Shown in pieces: positions 1 through 7,147 of a stretch of 34,795 bases of DNA (position 1 is its first letter; each line of letters opens with the position of its first letter). The DNA comes from CAYZQH01 sp050300015. GTDB lineage: Bacteria > Pseudomonadota > Gammaproteobacteria > Pseudomonadales > Cellvibrionaceae. The position numbers and the translations under genes are program-made. Location: the NCBI GenBank assembly GCA_050300015.1, contig JBNKWZ010000023.1, forward strand, positions 1 through 34,795. The letters run 5' to 3'. The notes under the pieces are model-generated. The model saw only the letters and a program-made list of their open reading frames with translations. It was not told the origin of the DNA and ran no database searches.

Positions 1-85
1 CCTCGCCGTCCAACACTCGTTGAACCGCTATTTTGCGAAGCAGGTATTGCTCTTCAGTGCTTAAAGATCGTGCGTCATAATTCAT
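1..85 (-). CDS. N-terminal fragment of a transposase-like protein (IS630 family?), cut by window edge
   Basis: Reading leftward from an ATG at 85 gives 28 residues with no stop before the window edge, beginning MNYDARSLSTEEQYLLRKIA. The pattern 'DARxLSxEEQxxLRxxAVxxVLxGE' resembles the first helix region of the N-terminal helix-turn-helix of IS630-family transposases, which cut and paste at TA dinucleotides. No clear Shine-Dalgarno sequence precedes the ATG. The rest of the gene lies outside the window, so neither the DDE catalytic domain nor the element's end can be checked. It could instead be another helix-turn-helix protein. The assignment rests on a short stretch. Confidence 0.5.
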   Translation of the reverse strand, partial: MNYDARSLSTEEQYLLRKIAVQRVLDGE

Positions 86-345
86 AGGATAAATGATACA
101 TGAAAACACTTATGTATTCATTATTGTGACCCAATTAGTAAGAGGCAATGTTCAAAAACTCGCCCCATTGAAGTCACAAAAAGGTTCAGCCTCGTCGGCA
201 ATAGCCGTTGTATCGCCCCTATTGCTGTACTTCCCCTCGTAGAGCAGCGTAAAATTGTGTACCCCCGTGATAGGGCGCTTGCCACGGCGAGCCTTAATTC
301 CTCTCTTTAGCCAAATTCTGTCTATTTAATTCAAAAGGTTGTTAA

Positions 346-1731
346 TTGAGCATTTCAGATTTTTCTTCCCTGAACTTGAATTCCGCCCTGTTCGATAACC
401 TGGAAAGCTTAGGGTATCAGGCCATGACCCCGATTCAGGCCAAGGCATTACCCCTAATACTGCAGGGCAAGGATGTGATCGCTCAAGCCAAAACCGGCTC
501 GGGTAAAACGGCAGCTTTCGGTTTGGGGGTGTTGACTAACCTCAATGTTAAGCGGTTTCGCGTGCAGACATTGGTGCTCTGCCCTACCCGAGAGTTGGCT
601 GATCAGGTGGCGCAAGAGGTGCGCAAGCTGGCGCGCGGCATACACAACATTAAAGTGTTGGCATTGTGCGGGGGGGCACCCTTTGGGCCGCAACTGGGTT
701 CTTTGAGTCACGGGGCGCATATCGTTGTTGGCACGCCGGGGCGCATTGAGGAACACTTGCAAAAAGGCTCGCTCCAATTGGCGGATGTAAACACCTTTGT
801 ACTCGATGAGGCCGACCGCATGTTGGATATGGGATTTCAGCCCTCTCTAGACGCCATTATGGCGTACCTGCCAAAGCGTCGGCAAAACCTACTGTTCAGT
901 GCCACCTACACGGATGAAGTGCGCAGCATTGCCGAGCGATGGTTGCGTGACCCTCAGTTGGTTACGGTAGAGACTACGCACAGCGAGCAGAGCATAGCGC
1001 AAACTTTTTATCGTGTTGAGGATGAACCTGAAGGGCGTTTAACGGCGCTTAAAGTGTTGTTATTAAGTGTTCGACCGGATGCTACCCTGGTCTTTTGTAA
1101 TACCAAAAAAGAGACACATGAGGTTGCCGGTCACCTGGCCAAAATGGGATTTTGCGTTAGAGCATTACATGGTGATTTAGAGCAAAAGGAGCGGGACCAG
1201 ACCTTAGTGTTGTTCGCCAATAAGAGTGCTTCGGTGTTGGTGGCCACCGATGTGGCCGCCAGGGGTTTGGATATCGATGCGGTGGATTTGGTGGTGAATT
1301 ATCAGCTGGCACGAGAGACGGAGGTCCATGTGCATCGTGTGGGGCGAACGGGGCGCGCAGGGGCACATGGGCGGGCCATTACCTTAGTGAGTGCGAAAGA
1401 GCAATTTAAGTTGGACCGCTTAGCGGGCTTTTTAAATCAAACACTCACCATGGTGCCTTTACCTTCAAAAGATATACTCAAAGAACCGAGTTTTAAGGCC
1501 CCCATGGCGACCATTCAAATCGACGGCGGCAAAAAACAAAAATTGCGGCCTGGGGATATACTCGGGGCGCTCACCAAAGAGGGCGGGTTACCCGGTGACG
1601 CCATAGGTAAAATGTCTATTACGGACAGCACAGCCTTTATAGCGGTAAAGCGTGGCATTGCCCGCGATGCATTGAATGTTATTGTGAGTGGCAAAATCAA
1701 AGGTAAATCGTTTCGTGCGCGTTTATTGTAA
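346..1731 (+). CDS. dbpA: ATP-dependent RNA helicase DbpA
   Basis: A 461-residue DEAD-box RNA helicase that remodels 23S rRNA during assembly of the large ribosomal subunit. The motifs appear in order: Q motif around 'MTPIQAKALP', Walker A AKTGSGKT, PTRELA, TPGR, DEAD, SAT, the motif IV region FCNTK, ATDVAARGLD and HRVGRTGRA. The last 70 or so residues (from 'LRPGDILGALTKEGG') match the DbpA C-terminal RNA-binding domain, which recognises 23S rRNA hairpin 92. This separates DbpA from RhlE and SrmB. The length is typical. The start is a TTG preceded by AAGG at about 8 nt; no in-frame ATG lies before the Q motif. The gene is monocistronic and the flanking DNA is non-coding on both sides. Confidence 0.96.
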   Translation: MSISDFSSLNLNSALFDNLESLGYQAMTPIQAKALPLILQGKDVIAQAKTGSGKTAAFGLGVLTNLNVKRFRVQTLVLCPTRELADQVAQEVRKLARGIHNIKVLALCGGAPFGPQLGSLSHGAHIVVGTPGRIEEHLQKGSLQLADVNTFVLDEADRMLDMGFQPSLDAIMAYLPKRRQNLLFSATYTDEVRSIAERWLRDPQLVTVETTHSEQSIAQTFYRVEDEPEGRLTALKVLLLSVRPDATLVFCNTKKETHEVAGHLAKMGFCVRALHGDLEQKERDQTLVLFANKSASVLVATDVAARGLDIDAVDLVVNYQLARETEVHVHRVGRTGRAGAHGRAITLVSAKEQFKLDRLAGFLNQTLTMVPLPSKDILKEPSFKAPMATIQIDGGKKQKLRPGDILGALTKEGGLPGDAIGKMSITDSTAFIAVKRGIARDALNVIVSGKIKGKSFRARLL

Positions 1732-1823
1732 GCCTTATTCACCAGTTACATCTTTTGAAAAGGCTTCGGTAGACTGGAGTGCCGCCAAGCTTATGACCTT
1801 ACTCAAAACTTTACGGTAACATC

Positions 1824-1964
1824 AGGGCGCCTCTAAAAATTAGGATTTTTTCGTGAGCGCAAGAAAGCACCGTGCAGAGAACCGCAGTTTACGCGGGTAA
1901 ATGAGGATTCGAGCACGGAGCTGACGCCGCTATCGCGAAAGCAGTGCATTTTTGGAAGTGCCCT
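1824..1964. repeat. MITE-like element with imperfect terminal inverted repeats
   Basis: About 141 bp bounded by AGGGCGCCTCTAAAAAT on the left and ATTTTTGGAAGTGCCCT on the right, which are imperfect reverse complements of each other. The interior has no coding potential that I can support. I see no convincing target-site duplication next to the ends. It lies in the 505-bp non-coding stretch after dbpA. It could be a decayed MITE or an IS remnant. The rest of that stretch (1965-2122) shows nothing recognisable. Confidence 0.4.
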
Positions 1965-2122
1965 TTAGGCTTTAGGTTGGGCGACAGCTATTGGCTTACG
2001 AGCAGAGTGCCTGTAGGCGAAAATCAAACCCTTGAATTATTCACATATTCGCACCAGCAATTTTTATTGCCAGATTAATAGATGGTCTAGTCGGTGGTTT
2101 GTTAGGCGTGCGATCGCAGCAT

Positions 2123-2163
2123 TAAAAAAATGGCCGGACCCACGGGGCGTTAAGTCCGGCCAT
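2123..2163 (-). terminator. Rho-independent terminator for the leftward lipoprotein/YcnI pair
   Basis: A perfect 10-bp stem, ATGGCCGGAC (2130-2139) with GTCCGGCCAT (2154-2163), separated by 14 nt. Read leftward, the stem is followed directly by a run of seven T (2130-2124). It lies 74 nt past the stop codon of the small lipoprotein gene. Read rightward it is followed by ACAAAAACTT, so it is strong in the leftward direction only. Confidence 0.85.
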
Positions 2164-2236
2164 ACAAAAACTTAATCTCGCAAACGCTATAAAGGGCACT
2201 CTGCGGCAGGCGCTCACCGGGCCCAGGTTATCGGGG

Positions 2237-2491
2237 TTATGGGCTTGGCGGTGCGGCAAGCGCGCCCGAAGGCTTTGGCAATTGCATTTTGTCGGGCACT
2301 AAGCCTGCGGCCTCCAAGGCACGAGTTTCGGTTGTGATCCCTGATGAAGTGCTGCTAGTGCTCGAGCTACTAGAACTACTGGACGACGAGCTGCTGTTAC
2401 CGGTTTTGTTTTGACTTCCCGAATCACTACTCGAGCAGCCGGTGGCCGCGAGAGCCCCCAATATCAGTAACATTGCAAATATTTTTGCCAT
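2237..2491 (-). CDS. Small poly-serine lipoprotein
   Basis: An 84-residue predicted lipoprotein. The signal peptide MAKIFAMLLILGALAATGC ends in a lipobox-like cysteine, followed by a serine/threonine-rich linker with a run of 12 serines, then a short tail rich in proline and alanine. Poly-serine linkers are common in secreted proteins of Cellvibrio-type bacteria. The start chosen is the ATG at 2491, which shares one base with the TGA of the upstream YcnI-like gene (TGATG), so translation is probably coupled. An in-frame start five codons further upstream would lie inside that gene. The function is unknown; position suggests a role with the YcnI-like protein. It has no copper-ligand-rich motif. 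Confidence 0.75.
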   Translation of the reverse strand: MAKIFAMLLILGALAATGCSSSDSGSQNKTGNSSSSSSSSSSSSTSSTSSGITTETRALEAAGLVPDKMQLPKPSGALAAPPSP

Positions 2492-3198
2492 CAGTATTTC
2501 ACCCAAAACGTTTCGGTAGGGTGAATTTCACTCAGAACGCTTACTTCAACGTCGTCCACGATCATTTGCATGGTATGAGGGTTGGCGCTGTAGGCGGCTG
2601 AGCCTTTCCAAACAATTTCTGCATCGCTAAATAAGCTCATATCATGCATATGATCTGTCGCGGTGAACTGGTGCCAACCGGGGGCGACTTTGGGGTACAG
2701 TACGGCACTGGGCGCGGGTAGCTCATCCGACTCGGCATTGTGGTCATGGCCGGCAGACATCCCCACCCACGCCGACGTGTAAGCATTGCCGTCAGTGTCT
2801 TTACAGGTTTGAACGGTGGGGAAGTGCAAGATGGCAAAATCGTCGTCTGGGGTTTTTGCTCTAAAAGCGACCGTGTAGGCATGACTGTCGGAGGGGTAGA
2901 CCTCGGCCTTTTGTGCCACCCAGGTGATTTTAGTCACGGTGCCGTCTTCGGTGGTTTCAAGGGTGGAGGGCCCAAAAACCGCTTCAAGTGGGCGAACCCC
3001 TGTTAAAGTCGACGGCAAAGACACTTCAACCTTGACCGTATCAAACCCTTCGCAGCCGTGGGGTATGGCCAGCTCCACCACACTGTAGCTGTTTGAGTAC
3101 AGTTTGGCGGCAACACTCACGTGCGCGTGGGTGTTCGCCGCGATCATTGCAGCAGCAGACAGTGTTAAAACTTGAAACATGGATTTAATCGGTTGCAT
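2491..3198 (-). CDS. YcnI-like (DUF1775) periplasmic copper-associated protein
   Basis: A 235-residue exported protein. The N-terminus MQPIKSMFQVLTLSAAAMIA is a signal peptide probably cleaved after 'NTHA', leaving a mature protein that begins His-Val-Ser-Val. An N-terminal histidine followed by a cupredoxin-like fold of this kind is typical of DUF1775/YcnI proteins, in which the first histidine helps bind Cu(II). A 'CEGFDTVKVEVSLP' segment, 'ITWVA' and a later histidine-rich 'SAGHDHN' segment also fit. The open frame extends 71 codons further upstream, but the ATG at 3198 has an ideal GAGGAGG 5 nt before it and gives a clean signal peptide. It is divergent from the MbnP-like gene and shares a regulatory region holding two palindromes. 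Confidence 0.85.
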   Translation of the reverse strand: MQPIKSMFQVLTLSAAAMIAANTHAHVSVAAKLYSNSYSVVELAIPHGCEGFDTVKVEVSLPSTLTGVRPLEAVFGPSTLETTEDGTVTKITWVAQKAEVYPSDSHAYTVAFRAKTPDDDFAILHFPTVQTCKDTDGNAYTSAWVGMSAGHDHNAESDELPAPSAVLYPKVAPGWHQFTATDHMHDMSLFSDAEIVWKGSAAYSANPHTMQMIVDDVEVSVLSEIHPTETFWVKY

Positions 3199-3252
3199 GA
3201 AAACCTCCTCTGGTGAACCTAAAATTCTAGGGCCGATAGGCACCCAGTGGAA

Positions 3253-3269
3253 TGCGGCAAATTGTCGCA
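3253..3269. promoter_or_regulatory. Palindromic operator-like site A
   Basis: TGCGGCAAATTGTCGCA, a near-palindrome of form TGCGRCA-N3-TGYCGCA, whose symmetry extends one further base on each side (A...T). Its centre is 63 bp upstream of the YcnI-like start codon. A nearly identical site in the opposite orientation lies at 3404-3420. I infer binding by a dimeric regulator controlling the divergent copper genes. I do not recognise the regulator, and none is encoded nearby. Confidence 0.55.
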
Positions 3270-3403
3270 TGGGCTGAAATGGCAAAATGCTTTTGATGAC
3301 GGGAAAGGGTCTTGAGCCTTCATGGCGTTTGATAATAAACCCCCGCGATGTTTGACGCATAGTAGCGATCAAGGAGTGATCGGCCGCGATTGAGCGGTGC
3401 TGG

Positions 3404-3420
3404 TGCGACAATATGCCGCA
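3404..3420. promoter_or_regulatory. Palindromic operator-like site B
   Basis: TGCGACAATATGCCGCA, whose reverse complement differs from site A at only one of 17 positions (the central base region, A versus T). Its centre is 94 bp upstream of the MbnP-like start codon at 3506. The two sites are 151 bp apart centre to centre and bracket the divergent promoter region. A weaker, degenerate half-site ending TGACGCA lies between them near 3353-3359. Confidence 0.55.
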
Positions 3421-3505
3421 GGTTCAGGGCCGGTAAAGTCTTTAAAATGCCATGGTAACGATTTTTATCCGTTCATATGCCATAACATCTCCAAGAGGTT
3501 CCTCT

Positions 3506-4480
3506 ATGTTTAATCACAGCTTCAGCGGCGCAAAGTCTTACCGCTTAATTCCCGGCGGTTTGCTCGTCTTGGCCATCGCGTTACTACAGGGCTGTGACGG
3601 TGGTGGCTCAAACACCCAAAAGAGCGGATCGCCTTCGGTGCCGCAGGACTATGAATTCACATTGCAGTTCAAAGCTAAAGTGGGTGCAATGGAGGTGAAC
3701 TGTGATGACCTCTACAGTGGTTTGGGGCCCGATGGCAACTACTCCATTGGCGTGGGTGATTTGCGGTTTTATGTCAGCAACTTAAAATTTTATACCGACA
3801 ATGGCAATGCAGTGGCCCCTACGCTTGACGACAATGATTTTCAATTAAATCACGCAGCCGGTAGCGTCGCACTCATTGACTTCAGTGATAAAAACTCTGG
3901 TTATTGTGATGTGGCTTCAGAGGGCACGCCGCGGACCAATACTCAGATTACAGGCACGGTGTCAGAAAGCGCCATTACATCGGTGAGTTTTGATGTTGGT
4001 GTGCCCCAGGCCACCATGAAAGCCGTGATAGCCGCGACCGACAATGTGAATGACACACCTTCGCCCTTGGGTGAAATGATCTGGTCTTGGGCCAGTGGAT
4101 ACCGACATTTTGTGATCAATTTTACCGCGATGGATGCCACCCACATGGATAGGGTTGAAAACAGTGGTTTTCACCTTGGTAGCCGCGACTGTGGTACAGC
4201 GGGTAAAGCCCTGAGCGATCAAGACGAATGTGGTTTGTTGCACACACCTAAAGTGATGTTGACCAATTTTGACCCAGCGGTGAACACGGTGGTGGTGGAT
4301 ATCGCAAGCCTATTGGCCAACGCGCAAGACACCGATTTTAACCCTGGGAACAATTTCGGCATTCAGTGTCATTCGAGTGCAACACAAACGGCTTGTGTGT
4401 CGTTGTTTCCTAATTTTGGGTTGGACATTAGCACAGGTTTAGCAACACCCGGCGAGAATATTGTTTTTCGCAAAGAATAA
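3506..4480 (+). CDS. mbnP: MbnP-like copper-binding lipoprotein (metallo-mystery pair four-Cys protein)
   Basis: A 324-residue lipoprotein. The signal peptide ends in LLQGC (lipid cysteine 30). The body matches the MbnP-like family always paired with a di-heme enzyme: 'GVGDLRFYVSNLKFY' (83-96), six further cysteines (66, 134, 229, 242, 288, 297) and a 'WSWASGYRHF' motif (193-202). In the characterised pair from Methylosinus, the MbnH partner oxidises a tryptophan of MbnP to kynurenine, creating a copper site; W193 and W195 lie in the family's WxW motif, but which residue is modified here is inference. The start is the ATG with AAGAGG 7 nt upstream; an earlier in-frame start would add 18 residues before the signal peptide. 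It is first in a run with the di-heme enzyme and a barrel protein, and divergent from a YcnI-like gene. Confidence 0.88.
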   Translation: MFNHSFSGAKSYRLIPGGLLVLAIALLQGCDGGGSNTQKSGSPSVPQDYEFTLQFKAKVGAMEVNCDDLYSGLGPDGNYSIGVGDLRFYVSNLKFYTDNGNAVAPTLDDNDFQLNHAAGSVALIDFSDKNSGYCDVASEGTPRTNTQITGTVSESAITSVSFDVGVPQATMKAVIAATDNVNDTPSPLGEMIWSWASGYRHFVINFTAMDATHMDRVENSGFHLGSRDCGTAGKALSDQDECGLLHTPKVMLTNFDPAVNTVVVDIASLLANAQDTDFNPGNNFGIQCHSSATQTACVSLFPNFGLDISTGLATPGENIVFRKE

Positions 4481-4609
4481 TCGCGACCATTTCTGATCGT
4501 CATGTTATGAGCCTTTCATCTTTCCTTCACGCGTATCCAGTCATAAAAAACGAGGGCGCGTTTGATTTGTTTAAAGCATCCATTCGTCATTCTGTTATGG
4601 TCTCTTTCT

Positions 4610-5800
4610 ATGGTCTCCCTTAGGCGAAAAACAACACTTCTTCTTCTCGTTTTATTTTTGTCAGCCTGCGGTGGATCATCGAAAACAATCATAGTAACCG
4701 ACAACGACGAAGCCGAATTACGGGCTTTGCTTGCAGTGCCTAAGCATTTTGCCTTGCCTAGAATTCCAGATTTTAATGTGCCTACAGCCGCAAAAATTGA
4801 TTTGGGCCGGTACCTTTTTTACGACACGCAGTTATCGGCAAACCAAACCCAGGCCTGTGCCAGTTGCCATGTTCAAACACTCGCTTTTGCCGACGGTGAA
4901 CTCACACCGGTTGGCTCTACGGGTGAAGTGCTGGTGCGTAATAGCCAGGGGCTGGCGAATGCGATGTATCATGCCACCTTGACTTGGGCCAGCGATGCTT
5001 TTTTTGACTTTGAAAACCAGTTACAAGTGCCCATTCGCGCTGATAACCCCATCGAATTGGGTGTGACTGAAGCCCACGCCGCAGAGGTTTTAGCGCGTTT
5101 TGACGCCGACCCTCTGTATGTGGAAAAGTTTGCTGCGGCCTTTCCAGACGCCGAGCCTGGCGCAACGCTTAATAAGATTATTTATGCCTTGGCGAGTTTT
5201 TGCCGAACGATGATTTCTGGTAATAGTGCCTATGATCGGTATTTGCAGGGCGATGATACGGCGTTAACACAGCAGGAAAAACAAGGGCTGCAATTATTCA
5301 ATGGTGAAAAATTCGAATGTTTTCACTGCCATGCAGGTATTAATTTTTCCACTTCATATATCGACAATAACAGTAACCCCGATACGCAAACTTACCCATT
5401 TTTTAACAATGGCTTGTATAACATTGGCGGCTTGGGGGATTACCCAGAGATTGATCAAGGGCTTCATGGTTTAACCCAAAAGCCCAATCATCGGGGGTTG
5501 TTTCGGCCACAAAGTTTACGTAATGTCGCGTTGACTGCGCCGTATATGCATGATGGGAGTATTGCCACATTGCGTGAGGTGATTGAACACTATGCCAATG
5601 GCGGCAGAGTAATAGCGTCTGGCCCGTTTGCGGGAGATGGGCGAGCCAACCCTATGAAGTCCGGTCTGATTCGGGGTTTTGATGCCACCGATGAGGAAGT
5701 TGAAGCAGTGGTCGCTTTTTTAACCGCCCTTACCGACTATGACTTTATCAACAACCCAAAATTTTCGAATCCTTTTGATTCGAACCCTATTGAGAAGTAG
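4610..5800 (+). CDS. mbnH: MbnH/MauG-like di-heme cytochrome c enzyme
   Basis: A 396-residue protein from the ATG, lipoprotein-like (MVSLRRKTTLLLLVLFLSAC). Two c-type heme sites, CASCH (83-87) and CFHCH (237-241), define the di-heme peroxidase/MauG superfamily. 'SLRNVALTAPYMHDGS' (302-317) is the conserved C-terminal heme-domain loop. Trp126 in 'LTWASDAFF' is a plausible inter-heme electron-relay tryptophan. In the characterised MbnH, a bis-Fe(IV) state oxidises a tryptophan of partner MbnP. The neighbour upstream is that partner. A TTG at 4562, preceded by GAGGG at 5 nt, would add 16 residues with a second hydrophobic stretch. I prefer the ATG because it begins a canonical lipoprotein signal, although it lacks a good ribosome-binding site, so the start is uncertain. 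The protein probably acts in the periplasm, membrane-anchored. Confidence 0.88.
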   Translation: MVSLRRKTTLLLLVLFLSACGGSSKTIIVTDNDEAELRALLAVPKHFALPRIPDFNVPTAAKIDLGRYLFYDTQLSANQTQACASCHVQTLAFADGELTPVGSTGEVLVRNSQGLANAMYHATLTWASDAFFDFENQLQVPIRADNPIELGVTEAHAAEVLARFDADPLYVEKFAAAFPDAEPGATLNKIIYALASFCRTMISGNSAYDRYLQGDDTALTQQEKQGLQLFNGEKFECFHCHAGINFSTSYIDNNSNPDTQTYPFFNNGLYNIGGLGDYPEIDQGLHGLTQKPNHRGLFRPQSLRNVALTAPYMHDGSIATLREVIEHYANGGRVIASGPFAGDGRANPMKSGLIRGFDATDEEVEAVVAFLTALTDYDFINNPKFSNPFDSNPIEK

Positions 5801-5804
5801 CGCT

Positions 5805-7001
5805 GTGTTTAAAAATAAACTTGTTGCTTTGTCTGGCCTCGTTGTTATTGGCGCAAGCATGGGTGCTGCGGCGCACAGCGTGCAAAAAGAAAACGCTTTA
5901 CGCAACGCTGTTAGTGTCAGCACCTCATTGACTTATCGATCAAGTGCAGCCGTTGAAAAAAACGAACCAGGCTTAATTCCAGGTGCCATGCAAGGTGGTG
6001 AAGCACTTCCCGTGGAAGAAGGTTTGGTTGTCGACGATGCGCAAATTGTAGGGACTTGGGTTTCGCCTGCAGAATTCTTTGTGCGCAGCAGCCTTATGTC
6101 GCATCAATACGCGGGGGAAGCTGAGCTGGAGTTTGAGAGCCTATGGGTAGGTGCCCGCAGTACACCGTTAGCGCTCGACCTGGCGGTGGGCAAAATGTTT
6201 ACCCGGGTTTCACCCACCGCAGCATGGCACGCTTCGCAATCTCTGTTTAGCGAGGCACCCCTGTTGGCAGATGTGTTTTGGGGGCGGCATTTTACGGATA
6301 CCGGCATTCGCGTGGCCAAGGACATGGGGGCGTTTGCCCTAGGGTTAGAAGCCTGGAATGGCGATAGCTGGCCTGCCTCCACCGGGGAGGGGAGTATGGA
6401 TGCCTATTTGCACTATAATCAGACGTGGCATTCACTTGCCCTATCTGCAGGGTTGTGGGGGGGATCTGCAAGGGCCGATGGCCGTTCGGATACCCGCTAC
6501 TCTGTGGGGCACAGTCACGGGGGGCAAAATATTGTGAACCCCGCGGGCGATTATCAATTTACCGGCGATATCGAAATGGCGGGCGTGTTTGCCAAGGCGA
6601 CCTTTCCCGTGGGACCCATTGAATTCAGTTCAGAATTAGAAGTTGCTGACCAGTCGTCTTCCGGTCAGTTGAGTTTGCTTAATCAGCAAAGTGCGCTGGA
6701 AGCAGACTACCGGGCCGTGAGAGTCAAGTGTTCTGCGGCTTACCAAAAACACACATGGGCCTTGAGTTTCGAGCGTTTAACGTTAGAAAACCGGTTTTAT
6801 GGCAGCATATCTGAACTGTTTGTCGAAACCGCTGGGCTTTTAAACAATACCTTAGAGCCCACCAAAACCTCACTGGTATGGCACTACCAATGGCGTCCAG
6901 AGCTTGGTGTTCGCAGCGAATGGGTGGATGACAAGAGTGCTTCTGAGCAGGGCGACCGTCGGTTTAATTTGGGCATTCACTGGGCGCACACCTGGTATTA
7001 G
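5805..7001 (+). CDS. Outer-membrane beta-barrel (porin-like) protein of the MbnPH cluster
   Basis: A 398-residue protein with signal peptide MFKNKLVALSGLVVIGASMG and cleavage near 'AAAHS'. The body consists of alternating, aromatic-rich strand-like segments and ends in ...HTWY, the C-terminal aromatic typical of BAM-assembled barrels. A 'GHSHGGQNI' histidine segment near residue 240 could contact metal; this is speculation. The start is a GTG 4 nt after the di-heme gene's stop, with GAGAAG upstream; the open frame continues back into that gene, but no signal peptide would result. The tight spacing suggests one transcript. I infer an outer-membrane channel or receptor working with the MbnP/MbnH-like pair. 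I do not recognise the exact family. Confidence 0.65.
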   Translation: MFKNKLVALSGLVVIGASMGAAAHSVQKENALRNAVSVSTSLTYRSSAAVEKNEPGLIPGAMQGGEALPVEEGLVVDDAQIVGTWVSPAEFFVRSSLMSHQYAGEAELEFESLWVGARSTPLALDLAVGKMFTRVSPTAAWHASQSLFSEAPLLADVFWGRHFTDTGIRVAKDMGAFALGLEAWNGDSWPASTGEGSMDAYLHYNQTWHSLALSAGLWGGSARADGRSDTRYSVGHSHGGQNIVNPAGDYQFTGDIEMAGVFAKATFPVGPIEFSSELEVADQSSSGQLSLLNQQSALEADYRAVRVKCSAAYQKHTWALSFERLTLENRFYGSISELFVETAGLLNNTLEPTKTSLVWHYQWRPELGVRSEWVDDKSASEQGDRRFNLGIHWAHTWY

Positions 7002-7038
7002 CTGCCCCGGTTGTCCCAAACTGTTGGTGGTCAAACGT

Positions 7039-7065
7039 ACTGAAGAAACTGAAGAAACTGAAGAA
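7039..7065. repeat. Three tandem 9-bp repeats
   Basis: ACTGAAGAA occurs three times head to tail, followed by two more A. The array lies in the 146-bp gap between the barrel gene and the SMP-30-like gene. Because it is non-coding there, copy-number change would alter only spacing. No function is visible. Confidence 0.8.
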
Positions 7066-7147
7066 AAGTTGCCGAGAAGGTGGGGTATGATAAGCCCTAA
7101 AAAAGCAACGCTTGCGTACACGTGTTAACAATGAGGTTTCTGTGAAT

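Noticed and set aside
3199..3411. N-terminal extension of the YcnI-like protein
   Set aside because: The 71 extra codons precede a perfect ribosome-binding site and signal peptide and overlap the divergent regulatory region.
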